NCBI GenBank assembly: GCA_022606425.2
Contig: JAHDVF020000440.1
Span: 930,001 to 994,000, forward strand
Length of the DNA stretch: 64,000 bases
Direction: 5' to 3'
Source: Lepidostoma basale
Taxonomy: Eukaryota; Arthropoda; Insecta; Trichoptera; Lepidostomatidae
Under the pieces are notes generated by a model. The model saw nothing but the letters and a program-made list of their open reading frames with translations. It was not told the origin of the DNA and made no database searches. Shown piece after piece: positions 1 to 10,220 of the stretch. The position numbers and the translations under genes are program-made. Each line of letters begins with the position of its first letter. The stretch's first letter is position 1.

Positions 1-417
1 GATCCCTTAGACGAATGTGTGGATACTCTGTGTATGATAGAGTGTCGAATGAAAATATAAGAAGTGAATGCGGTGCGAATGATGGTGTCATGAACAAAAT
101 AATGAAAGGATCATTAAGATGGTTTGACATATGGAAAGAATGAATGAAGAAAGAATGGTAAAAAAATTATATGTTAATGATGTAAATGGTACCAGAAATA
201 GAGGAAGACCAAGGAAAACGTGGCACGATCAAATAAAACAAATATTGAATGTCGGCCATGTGAGGAGTCAGAGAAATCGACGCGCGTGCATGACACGATG
301 TATGAATGTTGAGGAAGCGAGAGAAATATGTCAGGAAAGAAAGGTGTGGCAGTCCATTCTTTCTGCCTACCCCTTCGGGGAGACGGCGTGATGGTTAGTT
401 AGTTAGTTAGTTAGTTA
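1..417 (+). mobile_element. Family R RTE-like LINE copy, 5' end outside the window
   Basis: C-terminal end of an RTE-like LINE ORF, downstream of the reverse-transcriptase core. Recognisable pieces are RRMCG, GRPRKTWHDQIKQIL, RRACMTRCMNVEEAREICQ and the terminal SAYPFGETA, followed by TGA. The stop runs directly into a TTAG tail at about 395-417. One G is missing near 125 compared with the copy at 52567-53079, which frameshifts the ORF, so this is a dead copy. It is nearly identical to the 52.6-kb copy, suggesting a recent insertion. The true 5' end lies left of the window. Confidence 0.85.
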
Positions 418-732
418 AAATAAAATAACAAAGTAAAATAATTTAACACATAATGTTATTTTAGATGGTGCACTTGTCGTCAGCTGGACGATCCGGACAT
501 TTGTGTTTATTTAATTTTTATTCCACGTTATCCACTGTTTTTTTTTATTTACTGTAATTAGGCACTTAAAACAATCCAACACTAGCAAGAACTTAAAAAT
601 ATTATTGAAGAATTTATTCAAATTGTCATTGGAACAAATGAAAAATTTATTTTTACACCAGTCAAAATTCTTTTTATAAACGAAAAAACTTATATAGTTT
701 TAACACCAAAAAAATAATAACACATTACATAC
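418..732 (-). mobile_element. 5' part of non-autonomous element G
   Basis: Aligns by eye with 7060-7330 of the fuller G copy (6838-7330), in the same orientation: a stretch with AACACA-AATGTTATTTT, TAGATGG, GTAATTAGGCACTTAA and TTGTCATTGGAACAAA. It abuts the tail of the LINE copy at 1-417, so that LINE may have inserted into this G copy. No ORF. Confidence 0.6.
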
Positions 733-922
733 AATAGATAAACCTAGTTGAATTGGGTTGCATTTTTATAATTTTTCATTATTATAGAACATTTCAATCG
801 TACCACTTCGAAAAGCATAGTGAACGATTGCATATATAACGTCTTAAATAGGGGAACCGGTTAAAATTGATTGAGAAATTATTCTTCAAAATTACCTGGA
901 GAATAAGAACTCTTTAATGTAA
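733..922. repeat. Repeat H, copy 1 (uninterrupted)
   Basis: About 190 bp matching 35311-35836, where the same sequence is split by a 322-bp MITE. Shared landmarks are AACCTA-TTGAATTGGGT, CCACTTCGAAAAGCATAG, AACGTCTTAAATAGGGGAAC and TTACCTGGAGAATAAGAACT. Class unknown; no ORF. Confidence 0.7.
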
Positions 923-984
923 TAGCATATACATTGGAGTGACATCTCCAGGCGTTATCTAGCAATACGATAATGGCGGTAGCC

Positions 985-1300
985 TTTCAAATTGCGTTAA
1001 AAAGATCTTCTGCTTAACACTTAAAATACAATCTTTATAGATGGTGTTAGTGTGTAGATTGAAAAAACTACCATGTAAAGGGTGGTCTTACAGATTAACA
1101 TATATACAACTTCCAAAAAAAAAAATTGTCAGATATGGTGGTCATAAGAAAAAAGGTGGAATGGGAATGTTGTATTACATAAAGTGTGCGCTTAACCCAA
1201 CCAATGACAGGTCATAAGTCCTGTAAACACCTCGATCAACCATATTCTGTTTCCAATTTGCATCTTCGTCTTTATTGAGTACAATTAATTCTTGAACCAA
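985..1300 (-). repeat. Interspersed repeat D, copy 1
   Basis: Non-coding repeat of unknown class, also at 2820-3120, 3190-3480, 41040-41150 and 62110-62475. Shared landmarks are ACATATATACAACTTCC, CAACCAATGACAGGTC, AAGTCCTGTAAACACCT and GCATCTTCGTCT. The strand is arbitrary; this copy and the 62-kb copy share an orientation opposite to the other three. Confidence 0.7.
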
Positions 1301-1332
1301 TAATAAACTCCAATACCAACAAATCTCAAAAG

Positions 1333-1736
1333 TAAAGTCAAGATATACAAGGCATGCGTTCGTCCCATCATGATGTATGGAATAGAGATCAGAGCCGATA
1401 GCAATAGACTAAGAACCTTCTTAGAGTAGGAGAAATGCGAACGCTCCATCGCAGGCAAAACCCTCAGAGACCGGAACAGAAATGAAACGATAAGGTCTAT
1501 CTGTGATGTTGAGGATATAGTGAGATGGGGAAGAAGCAGAAGGCGCTTTTGGAGAGAACACGTGGACCGCATGGAGAATACAAAAATTGCAAAAATTATT
1601 AAAGATGAAAACCAAAGCAACAAGAGATTACCAGGAAGGCCGCCGAAGAGATGATCGCCGAGGGATCATCATCCCAGGACAGCCCACCGTCACAAACAGG
1701 TCATACGACAAACTAAGAGAAAAAAGAAGCCACAAA
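1333..1736 (+). mobile_element. LINE 3' remnant, family Q3 (RTE-like)
   Basis: Reads as a post-RT LINE C-terminus: YKACVRPIMMYGIE, then TLRDRNRNETIRSICDVED, RWGRSRRRFWREHVDRM and GRPPKR. There is a stop near 1426 and a frameshift. The tail is a weak purine-rich stretch (AGAAAAAAGAAG). The RRRxWxEHV...RM block also occurs at 27545-27800 on the other strand. Pseudogene. Confidence 0.65.
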
Positions 1737-2163
1737 TCATCACGACGTTTACCCGAGAGGGTAGGCCACCACACTATCCTATCCTGACATGCCTCTCTAG
1801 CTTCCTCAACATTCATACAGATACAAGCATGTCGGTTCTACCGATTTCTAACATAGCCAAACTTTAATCATGTCATTTTTTCGTCAGTCTTCCTTGACTC
1901 AGTAGTCCATCCACATCGTAAACGTATTCTTTCTTAACCATTATTTCCTATCCTATCAATGTGTCTAAACCTACGCAGTGATCCTTTCATAATTTTGTTC
2001 GTTATGCTTTCTTCCTTCCACTTAACATTCAATCTTGATACCAGCATTTGAAATTCGGTCGTATATCGTTTTTCATACGTCGAAGGGATCTCATCTCTAG
2101 TGCATTTACTCTAGTTTTATCCTTCTTCTGCCAGTTCCATACATAAGGGATGGCACTAGAAAT
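1737..2163 (-). mobile_element. Family R LINE copy, old and TTAG-less
   Basis: Minus-strand family R fragment running from a decayed ACGGCGTGAT end to the MYGS-equivalent region near 2150. Several in-frame lesions; only short blocks such as MNVEEAREACQDR survive. No TTAG tail remains, because the 3' end abuts the Q3 remnant at 1333-1736. Confidence 0.7.
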
Positions 2164-2552
2164 TTATTGTAATCGGCCAACTAGAACTACATAATAAATT
2201 CCTAATTTGCACTTTGAATCGGGAATCCCGAAGATAGATTTATACATTCAGAAACTTACCAAACGTTTTTAAGAAGGACTACCTTCACATTTAAACCCTA
2301 CAATAAAATACCTCTCAAATTACGACCCGAATACACTTAACCGCCGTAAGCATCCGAAATCGATCCTACTTAAGAGGAACACTCCTGACCATACAGATCA
2401 AACCCCGAATAAATCAATAAGCCATCAAGTCACCTATCCAACAATGTTCCCATCAGAAGTTAGAGAATAATAGCTAAATCACACTAATGATTTAAAACAA
2501 AAGGTATTAGACTAGGAACTCAACGATAAGGGAAATATGCTAGGATGAGGAT
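2164..2552. other. No gene seen
   Basis: AT-rich, no ORF of note. A short stretch at about 2430-2470 (CCAACAATGTTCCCATCAGA) matches the interior of the hAT MITE found at 26163-26406, so part of this may be a decayed MITE. Otherwise nothing recognised. Confidence 0.4.
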
Positions 2553-2728
2553 GTCGTTAGGTGAAGGAGACAATGGGGAAGATGCTGGTATGGACACGTG
2601 AGAAGAATAGACACACCCAGACTGCCTTTCATTGTGCTGCACGGCCAACCCCCGGGTAGACTATAAAAGAGATGACAGGATTCGACCTGGCAGGAGGTCA
2701 ATTCCTCTTAAGAAACAGGCCACAAGCA
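2553..2728 (+). mobile_element. LINE remnant, Q3-like
   Basis: Translates with interruptions to RTWGRCWYGHVRRI and PRLPFIVLHGQPPGR, resembling the 27545-27800 family (WGRQRRRYWHEHVERM, IALHGTPNGQRRPERPPKRW). Short and broken; family assignment tentative. Confidence 0.4.
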
Positions 2729-2830
2729 GTGGCGGTACTCCCATAGAAGCCCGGCTTGCGTAATAAATTTTGAATCAAAACCTCTTCTGGCTTACAGAGG
2801 TTCGGCTCTTGTGGCTATTCCTCTTATGAA
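2729..2830 (+). mobile_element. hAT-type MITE, partial
   Basis: Begins with CAGTGGCGGTACTCCCATAG and continues with the inner AAGCCCGGCTTGCGTAA and TTTTGAATCAAAAC. These are the terminal inverted repeat of the MITE found complete at 26163-26406 and 44206-44612. Only a shortened version remains here; no TSD could be paired. Confidence 0.65.
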
Positions 2831-3120
2831 GATGTAAATTATTTGAAAACAGAATATGGTGGTCGAGGCGTATACAGGACTTATGACCTGTCATTGGTTA
2901 GGTTAAACGATCGCTTTATGTAATACAACATTCCCCATTCCGCACTTCTTACGAACACCACGTCTGACAATTATTTTTAAAAGATGTATATATGCTACCA
3001 TGTTGAGAAACATTTCACATATTTTAGTTCAATTTAAACTAGCGCCATCTATTGAGACTAGATTTAAGCATTAAGTAGAAAATCTTTATTAATGTAATGT
3101 GAAAGGCTATCAACCCAATT
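2820..3120 (+). repeat. Repeat D, copy 2
   Basis: Opposite orientation to copy 1. Shows GAATATGGTGGTCGAGGCGT, GGACTTATGACCTGTCATTG and CGATCGCTTTATGTAATACA. A near-tandem third copy follows at 3190-3480. Confidence 0.7.
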
Positions 3121-3189
3121 ATCACACATTACTAGACAACGCCTGGATTAACCCGTAATGGGTAAAATCCAGTATTTATCTACAAGTAT

Positions 3190-3480
3190 TTGTATACATT
3201 CAAAAAACAAAATGATGTTTAAGGATTAATTGTATCTCAATAGAGACAAAGACGTAAATTATTTGGAAACAGAATATGGAAGTCGAGGCGTTTACAGAAC
3301 TTATGAACTGTCATTGGTTGGGTTGAGCGATCGCTTTATGTTAAACAACATTCACCATTCCGACCTTCTTACGATCACCGCGTCTGTCGCATCTTGGAAG
3401 ATGTATATATGCTAGAATTCTGCACTTATCTTCACATTTTTTTTAGTTCACTCTACACTAGCGTGAATTATTCTTAATAG
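3190..3480 (+). repeat. Repeat D, copy 3
   Basis: Direct neighbour of copy 2 and in the same orientation. It shares GTCGAGGCGTTTACAG, AACTGTCATTGGTTGGGTT, GATCGCTTTATG and the following CCGACCTTCTTACGATCACC. A short reading frame at 3230-3415 here looks fortuitous. Confidence 0.7.
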
Positions 3481-4005
3481 AAAAAAATGATGTTTATTAA
3501 GATTTACGTAACCTGGCACTTATAATAAAATTTCTTTACAACCATAAAATATTTGAGAACAACTGGACACTTGAATATTACGAAATTACCGGGCACTTAT
3601 TAATACACGATACTATCTCGATTTTAGAGCAATAAGATCTCTAACGACGAAGTTTCGGTAGAAGTAAGCACACGATATGCAGTCAGAAATAACAACCGAA
3701 CAGTGACGGCGCTCAATCACGACTATAATAACTTCTTAGCTTAAAGAATAACGATAAACACGATAATTACGACCGTAAATTGTTGGCGTTCAGTGATAAT
3801 ACACGCTTCACAGTAGCGCCCAAGAGACAAACATGAAATGTACGTACGTATTGCACTCACGATTCACTGCAGTTTTACAGCAAAATATATTAATTTTAAA
3901 ATACAAATCGTTCAATACAAAAAAACATCTATAGTTAACCTTAGCCAATGAAATCAGTAACTCATCAAATTTGACTGTACCCCACCGTTCATCATGAATG
4001 GTAGA
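3481..4005. other. No gene seen
   Basis: Non-coding AT-rich DNA. A minus-strand frame at 3808-4092 runs through the SINE head and has no recognisable domain, so I do not treat it as a gene. Confidence 0.5.
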
Positions 4006-4195
4006 CGACCTTCGTGGCAGAGTGGTAACAGCTCTGACTTCCATACCGAAGGTCCCGGGTTCGATTCCCGGCGATGGTAGTGAGATTATCACGCTGTCTT
4101 TGGTCTAGTGTAGAATTCACGTGACAATAAAATGGCGATTAATTGGCTAGCACATCACATAGATTGGCTACCTATCCTGTTGTATACAATTTTTT
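4006..4195 (+). mobile_element. tRNA-derived SINE, family T (best copy)
   Basis: A tRNA-like head starts with CGACCTTCG. The pol III A box TGGCAGAGTGG is at 4015-4025 and the B box GGTTCGATTCC at 4058-4068, 32 bp apart. The body has a T-family signature: GATTATCACGCTGTC, ACGTGACAATAAAATGGCGAT and GGCTACCTATC, ending in TTGTATACAATTTT. There is no usable acceptor stem or CCA context, so this is a SINE rather than a tRNA gene. Other copies: 5660-5765, 12676-12752, 17551-17784, 21693-21915, 42955-43106, 44958-45140, 47690-47770, 57505-57640 and 61590-61770. Confidence 0.85.
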
Positions 4196-4855
4196 TTTTA
4201 AATTGTGAATAAAAATAAGGCAGTACATAATGGAGTTATGGTGCCAACCCTTATTTATGGAAGTGAACCTTGGACCTGGCAAATGAATGCTGAAAGTAGG
4301 ATAAATGCCGTAGAAATGAGATCACTGAGAAATGTAAGTCAGATGATTGCATCATAAGTAAAATTAAAGAACCTGAGATGGTTTGGAGACATGGAAGGAA
4401 TGGACGAGAGAAGAATGTTTAAAATGTTGTATACAAGCATTGTGAGTAGAAATAGATACCGTGGGATTATTATGGTATGGCAAGATCAAATCAATCAAAT
4501 ACTAAAAGGTGGCCATATTCGAAGTCGGAAAAATCGACGAGCTTGTATGTTACGATGTTTGAATGTAGAGAAAGCTAGGGAATATGTCAGGACAGAGCAA
4601 AATGGCGGTCCATTCTCTCTGCCTACTCATCCGGAAAAGAGATGCTGTGGAAGGCCAAAGAAAGTATGCCAATATCAAATTAATCAAATACTAAAAGGCA
4701 GCCACATTCGAAGTCGGAAAAATCGACCAGCTTGCATGTAACGACGTTTGAATGTAGAGGAAAATAGGGAAGTATGTCAGGACAGAGCAGTATGGCGGTC
4801 CATCCTCTATGTCTACCCCTACGAGAAAACGGCGTGATGGTTAGTTTATTAATGA
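4196..4855 (+). mobile_element. Family R LINE copy with internal 189-bp tandem duplication
   Basis: The 5' end corresponds to the AVHNGV...LIYGSEPWTWQ block (about 4220-4285), followed by INAVEMRSLR. After a deletion the GDMEGMDERRM, QDQINQILKGGHIRSRKNRRACM and NVEKAREYV blocks follow. The 3' portion (DQINQILKG to SAYP) then repeats with an offset of 189 bp, the second unit ending in the normal ACGGCGTGATGGTTAG. Stops between units kill the ORF. The tail is reduced to one TTAG. Confidence 0.8.
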
Positions 4856-4994
4856 ATAAAAAGATTTTAATGTTAACTTGTTTTGCCTTAGGAGGGCAGT
4901 ATAGAAATATTCAAAATTTCCACATAAATAATTTACTCGTGTTAGAGATTACGATTTTTTTATGAATTAAAAACAACATGCCTCAATGGCTTAC
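4856..4994. other. Short unclassified spacer
   Basis: AT-rich, no signal recognised between the family R copy and the Jockey fragment. Confidence 0.4.
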
Positions 4995-5175
4995 ACCTTC
5001 ATCATCGAGAGAACAATATGAACTATTTGCATCGGTTATATGCGTTCAGAAGAAAAATACTCTTAACTTTAGAGAGTATCTTTTTTTCCAAAAGTTGAAC
5101 CATCTCTCATGCGTTCCTGATTCTTTACCCTTTCTCAAATAAATGCCTTAAACTGTTATAATGTTTGTAATATCT
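4995..5175 (+). mobile_element. Jockey-type LINE 3' end
   Basis: Matches the 3' end of the Jockey copy at 24707-25236: TGCGTTCAGAAGAAAAATAC, then CTTTAGAGAGTATCTT, GAACCATCTCTCATGCGTTC, AAATGCCTTAAACT and ATGTTTGTAATATCT. It carries only the last residues of the ORF (FRRKILLTLESI-like) and the 3' UTR. Confidence 0.7.
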
Positions 5176-5192
5176 GATAAACCGATATATCG

Positions 5193-5244
5193 TTCTCCCG
5201 ATGATGAAGGTGTCGATTTCGATGCCTTCGAAACATGTCGAGAA
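5193..5244 (+). other. Hammerhead-like motif (variant)
   Basis: GATGATGA at about 5200, a hairpin of eight pairs (two G-U) around an ATTT loop, then CGAAAC-AT-GTC ending at 5239. TTCTC (5193-5197) pairs perfectly with GAGAA (5240-5244) as an open stem I. The CTGATGA box is imperfect (C3-U4 replaced). A related copy with the same stem I lies at 38033-38077. Catalysis is doubtful for this variant. Confidence 0.45.
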
Positions 5245-5659
5245 AAATAAACTCAAAAGTGGAAAAACAGAGTTTAAATTTAAAAAAAAATGTCATTATG
5301 GAATTCCACAGTGTTAAGTTTATCTAAAAATAAATGTAAAAACGATTTTTTGAGTTGTTACGATATTGAACCCATTGTGAGGTATATACATAAATGTACG
5401 TAATTTTGTGTCTACCTAAGAATTCGATAAAATTGTGCACGACTTTCAATTTCTTATTCATCTACATAATAAATGTAAAAAAATGTTAATAATATCAGGA
5501 ATTATGTTGTGGAATGCGCTGAAGTAAAAAAATGTAACGAAATTTGATACTGTCTCGAGAATTCAAATGTACAATATATGGTACAGCAAAACTCTCGTCC
5601 GTAGTGAAAGTTTGACGCTACAATTTCGCCAAAATACAACAACCATCATTACGTTTCTT
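5245..5659. other. No gene seen
   Basis: AT-rich sequence without recognisable repeats or coding features. Confidence 0.4.
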
Positions 5660-5765
5660 CTCGTTTTTTTTTGTATGCAAACAGGTCGTTTGAACCCAAT
5701 TACTGTATGCAATTTGATTTTAGCTAATCAATCAACGCGACCTTCGGTGTGGCAGTCGTAGCTAT
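5660..5765 (-). mobile_element. SINE T, rearranged fragment
   Basis: Contains the T-family 3' tail (CAGGTCGTTTGAACCCAATT, reverse strand) joined to a piece of the head (GCGACCTTCGGTGTGGCAG). The body between them is deleted. Confidence 0.5.
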
Positions 5766-5802
5766 TTTCACTATGTTATGAATTTACGTTTTTATAGTTA
5801 AA

Positions 5803-6188
5803 TATACGAGGCATCTCCAGAAAGTAGGTGTACTGAATTTTTGTAGGTTACAATTTTTTTATTTAAACAAAAAAATTACGTGGTTACCGTAGTACATAAT
5901 ATGTAAGCTATTTTCCGACATAGTCATCATTCCTTTCAATGCAGGTGGTGAAGCAGGGTATCAACTTTTTGATGCCTTCCTCGAAGAAGTTTCCCACCAA
6001 CCCCTTCGTCCACTTCTCCACCTTCTCTTTTACCTCCTCGTCGGTTCAAAACCTTTTTTCCACCCATGTGCAGCTTCAGGGAGGTAAAGACATAGTCATC
6101 TGAAGGTGATAGGTCGGGGGAATGCGCGGGATGGTTCAGGACATCCCATTTAAACGAGGTGAGCAGTTCCTTCTGGCATTGTCTGACA
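5803..6188 (-). pseudogene. Decayed mariner, C-terminal part
   Basis: Begins at a mariner-style end TACGAGGCATCTCCAGAAAG just after a TA (about 5803). On the minus strand it reads FKWDVLNHPAHSPDLSPSDD, the mariner YSPDLAPxDF block, followed by SLKLHMGGKK. The final catalytic Asp region is recognisable, but the remainder of the transposase is gone. The 5' side is replaced by a family R LINE at 6189, which may have inserted into or beside it. Differs from the intact mariner at 47.8 kb. Confidence 0.65.
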
Positions 6189-6458
6189 TATGGAACGAAC
6201 ATGAGGGAAGAATGGTTAGTAAGATATACAAATAGTGTGAATGGGAAAAGAAGTCGAGGAAGGCCAAGGAAAATATGGCATGACCAAATTAATCAATTGC
6301 TGAAAGGCGGACATGTTAGAAGAAGGAACAATCGACGAACGTGCATGTCACGATGTGTGAATTAAGAAGAGGCGCGAGAATTGTCAGGATAGAACAATGT
6401 GGCGATCCATCCTCTCTGCCTACCCCTCCGGGGAAACGGCGCGATGGTTAGTTAGTTA
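6189..6458 (+). mobile_element. Family R LINE copy
   Basis: Starts at the HMER-equivalent block (ACATATGGAACGAA) and runs through NSVNGKRSRGRPRKIWHDQI and RRTCMSRCVN to TACCCCTCCGGGGAAACGG. The stop is followed by TTAGTTAGTTAG. A premature TAA sits at about 6363. Its 5' junction lies in the mariner relic. Confidence 0.75.
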
Positions 6459-6837
6459 GACCTGTTTTCATTCTACTTAGCTGAGTAAGAGTTGATTGGC
6501 TAAATTAGGCACCTACGTACAGCAAGATTGTTGTTTGTGCAACAATTAAGACTCATTTCTAATAATTTTGTGATGTTATCTGAAATGCACTCATTGTATA
6601 CTGATATTGAAATACTTTACAAATAAGGAAGTAAAACTGGTTTAAGTACTGATAATAATGAAATTACACAGTTTCATATAAATGGAAAATCTATATGAAG
6701 TTATAATCTATATAATTTAGCACTCTCAGAATCTTTTATTGCAGTGACCTTCGGTATTATTGATGAGTCGGTTGTTTATTACTGAATCTATGTACCTATA
6801 ATATGTATACACGGAAAATTTATATACAAATACTAAC
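6459..6837. other. No gene seen
   Basis: AT-rich spacer; nothing recognised. Confidence 0.4.
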
Positions 6838-7330
6838 TAGCTAACTAACTAACCATCACGCCGTCTCCCCGAAAGGGTAGGCAGGAACAATGGACTGTCT
6901 CACTTTAACCGATGCGGCATTCCATCCTTCTCTTTTCGCCCCGCGGGAGACGCGGTGTGATGGGTTGCGAACCTCATCGCCACCAATAGGCATCTCCCGC
7001 GCACACTTCGATCGTCACATCCACAAAACAAATCTAAAACAAATAACATAAAATACAAGTACCTATCTAAAATAAAAATTATTTAACACAAAATGTTATT
7101 TTTAGATGGTACACATATTGTCTATTTAATTTATGTTCCACGTATCCACCCTTTTTCAAAATAAACAGTAATTAGGCACTTAACATTCCAACACCAGCAA
7201 GAACTTTAAAATAATATTGAAGAAATTATTTAAATTGTCATTGGAACAAATAAAGATTTTATTTTTACACCTGTCAAAATTCTTTATATAAACGAAAAAA
7301 CTTGTATAATTTTAACATCAAAACAGTACA
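6838..7330 (-). mobile_element. Non-autonomous element G, most complete copy
   Basis: A non-coding element of about 490 bp. Its minus-strand 3' end, TACCCTTTCGGGGAGACGG then GTGATGG and TTAG repeats, is the same as the 3' end of family R. The body is unrelated: TGGATGTGACGATCGAAGTG, GCGCGGGAGATGCCTATTGG, GTTCGCAACCCATCACACCG. Sharing a LINE 3' end is how SINE-like elements typically recruit LINE machinery. There is no tRNA, 7SL or 5S-like head. Other copies: 418-732, 28195-28640, 44289-44443 and 45662-45880. Confidence 0.75.
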
Positions 7331-7550
7331 AACGAGATACTGTCTCTATAATTTACTATTATTAAGTGCGGCAACAATCAAATTTACCAAAACAATTCAC
7401 TTATACACCAAATATCTCTAAATTTACGGGAGCACCACATGAACCAAACCAAATTTTCAAAATCAGAACCAGTAAATTCATATATACAAATACTAATTCA
7501 ATAATTTGCAGGATTACTCATCACTAAAAATAAAAATATATCCGTTGACG

Positions 7551-7572
7551 CAAAGAGAGAGAGAGAGAGAGT
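7551..7572. repeat. (AG)n microsatellite
   Basis: About ten uninterrupted AG units immediately upstream of a family R copy. Confidence 0.9.
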
Positions 7573-7594
7573 AATTAAAAATTGGAGCTTGCAA

Positions 7595-8028
7595 AAGTAT
7601 GATGAAAGTAGGTTAATGCCGTAGAAATGAGATCACTGAGAAGAATATGCGGGAAAACGATATATGATAGAGTATACCGATCGACGAAATAAGGTAGAAA
7701 TGAAAGGCACATTATGGCATCATTCGTAAAAATAATAAAAGGATCCCTGAGATGGTTTAGGCATATGGAACGAATGTTTGATGGAATAATTGTTAAAAAA
7801 ATGTATCAAACAGTGTAAGTGGATAAAACTGAGGACGACCGAGGAAACCGTGGTATGCCAAATTAATGAATTATTAAAAGACGGCCACATTCTAATTCGG
7901 AAAAATCGACGAGCGTGCATGTTACGATGAATGAATGTACAGGAATATACTTATGTTAGTACAAAGCAATATTGCGGTCCATCTTCTATGCCTACCCCTC
8001 TGGAGAAACGGCGTGATGGTTAGTTAGT
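7595..8028 (+). mobile_element. Family R LINE copy, degenerate
   Basis: WSLQKYDESRLMP is recognisable, then AVEMRSLRRICGKTIYDRV, KIIKGSLRWFRHMERM and RKNRRACMLR. Multiple frameshifts. The end TACCCCTCTGGAGAAACGG has lost stem pairing in the 3' hairpin. The tail is TTAGTTAGTTTGG. Confidence 0.75.
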
Positions 8029-8767
8029 TTGGTTTCTCTTATAAGTCTTCGATAGTCAAAGTAATAAAGCACAATAGCCAGCTGATTTCTACAAAAAAAT
8101 ACTTTTAACCTTTTCACCGTTGCTTTTATGTACCTACTAGAAATTTCGCAACTATACATAGTTTCAATTATACATATTGAGTTTTAGATCATTGTTCATG
8201 AAACAATCAATCAAATATGTTGTAAAAGATTTAGATTCGGATTTTTTAAAGGTGCAATTGATTTTGAAACTTGAGAATAAACCCTTATCTTCTGTAGTTC
8301 CGTATACCCTAGTTAAATCATTCTACACACGATGTTTAGAGTCACGCAAGCGAGGGAGCGCGGCCTTGTGGGGCGCACTCGCCTCAGAGTTCGACCCCCG
8401 AGACCGCCGCCTGATTTATGGAATTTGTTCTGGAACTTTGTGGTTCGCGGGTGTATGTATGTGGAACGGTTACGTAGGACTGATTGTTTGCGTAATTGCT
8501 GCATCGATTTGGACTTACTATTTTTACACTTTCAGTTACGTAATACCTTAGAATATACGTGATCTGGGAGCCCGCGCGGGGAACAATACGCTAATAACTT
8601 CGAAGGGTGTTCTGATGAACATTTCACAAATTGTGTAAATTTTCGATTGAAGTTCCAATTCCAATTTACATATTTATATATAAAGACAATATCACATGAA
8701 TAAACATACGTATTTATCTCTGAATGATATACAGGTATTCGAGTAAATTCTTAATTAACAATCAAGT

Positions 8768-8850
8768 TATTATTATTGTGTTGGATAGCTCTTTATATCA
8801 TCACAGAGCGAGCCAAATCGATGTAAAGGATGAGAAAAAAGGTAACATCA
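8768..8850 (-). mobile_element. SINE T 3' segment, (AAT)-tailed variant
   Basis: Minus-strand match to the T variant-2 tail: TTATTATTATTG then a GTTGGATAGCTCTTTATATC block and GAGCCAAATCGATGTAAAGG, as at 57540-57610. Confidence 0.5.
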
Positions 8851-8954
8851 AAAGTGATATGCATGGAAAGATGTGAGTAGAAAATTTACAGTTAATTAAC
8901 GCTGACGAATAAATCAAAAAAATATATGAACAAAACATATGTAAGACATGTGAA

Positions 8955-9120
8955 CTATTTATTGTATTAAACGTTTAGTAATTAATACGAATGTCTGTTT
9001 TTTTAAGTTTTATTATAATTTATGGTAATGACATGTTTCGCCTTTCTAATGCATTATAAAATGTATTTGATAACATTTTCAAACTTAACATTTTTGGAAT
9101 AAATAAGTCATTTTTATTAA
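8955..9120 (-). mobile_element. Element B copy, degenerate
   Basis: Shows the B signature in minus orientation: ATTAATACGAATGTCTG, AAGTTTTATTATAATTTATG and GACATGTTTCGCC (9030-9042), followed by TTTCTAATGCATTATAAA. The hammerhead-like core is damaged. Only one arm plus a decayed second arm. Confidence 0.55.
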
Positions 9121-9150
9121 TATAATGTTTGAAATTCCGCATAAACGGAT

Positions 9151-9379
9151 TTAACCACTTAATGCTTTTGAACGAGCAGTGTTCGTATCGTATCGCACCA
9201 ACCCGAGCACTGCTCGCGCATTTCGACTTGTTTGCGTTACATAAGATAAACTAACTAACGGAGTTCGCCTCCTTTTTGAACTGAACAACTTTTAGATTAT
9301 GTAAATTCTTTAAATAAAAAATAAAACCACCTTTTTTGTTTATATTTTTGTAAAAAAAAACGACCATTAAGTGGTTTAA
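9151..9379. mobile_element. Candidate TTAA-type (piggyBac-like) MITE
   Basis: Left end TTAACCACTTAATG at 9151, right end CATTAAGTGGTTTAA at 9365. Inner TIR CCACTTAATG is a perfect 10-bp inverted repeat flanked by TTAA-like target sites (the right side has one extra T). About 229 bp, non-coding. An inner repeat GAGCAGTG / GAGCACTGCTC adds hairpin potential. Confidence 0.5.
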
Positions 9380-9519
9380 GCGTATAGACACACACAGTTA
9401 GTTTTAACTATAATATTTACATAAATGAAATTAAATATTTAAAACTCTCATTTGAATACAAATTATCAAATTACAAGGATAATTTAAAAACGAAAAGAAA
9501 ATAGTCTAAGGATTTAAAT

Positions 9520-9965
9520 AAAAAAAACTAACTAACCATCACGTCGTTTCGCTGAAGGAGTAGAATGGACCGCCACACCGTTCTGTCCTGACATACCTCA
9601 TTCCTCCACATTCATGCATCGGAACATGCACGCTCATCGATTCTTGCGACTTCGAATGTGGCCGTCTTTCAGTATTTGATTAATTTTGTCATGCCATGCT
9701 TTCCTTGGTCTTCCACGACTTCTCATCCCACTCACACTACTTGCATACAACATTTTAACAATTCTTCTCTCGTCCATTCGTTCCATATGTCCAAACCATC
9801 TCAGGGATCATTTTTTAATTTTACTTACGATGCAATCATCTGCCTTATATTTCGTCGTTCGGTATTCAATCATATGTCGTTTTCCCCCCACATTTTTCTC
9901 AGTGATCTCATTTCTATGGCATTTATAATTTATAATACAATTTCCAGTATGAGCAGAAATGAATT
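9520..9965 (-). mobile_element. Family R LINE copy
   Basis: Starts with a short TTAG tail in reverse (AACTAACTAACC) and the end ATCACGTCGTTTCG. Upstream are the RRACM, RNRW-like and GRPRKAWHDKINQIL regions, back to about the AVEMRS-equivalent block at 9900-9925. Fragmented reading frame. Confidence 0.75.
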
Positions 9966-10220
9966 CGTCATTTTGAAGCTGGAATATGATCGTCTCCAGG
10001 TTTGAACCTAATTTCCCCGGAACAGAGGTCAAGCATTCTATTCTCTAGAGCCCCGCCCGGTGATTAAGAGGCCAGGATAAACTAGGAAATAAATTAAAAT
10101 ATGTGTATTACTATACAAAAGATTAGGGTGTTAATATTGCGGAACACGAGTACCATTGTTAATATACCGTTATTTCCACCTTAAGTATTAAATATTTTTA
10201 CAAAATAAAAATATTGTACA

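Noticed and set aside
395..417. TTAG arrays as telomeric or CRISPR-type repeats
   Set aside because: The unit is TTAG, not TTAGG, it is only a few units long and always follows the LINE/G 3' end. No spacers of constant length.
4006..4080. tRNA gene at the SINE T head
   Set aside because: A and B boxes are present, but the acceptor stem does not close, the same sequence recurs about ten times with a common non-tRNA body, and copies end in simple tails. It is a SINE.
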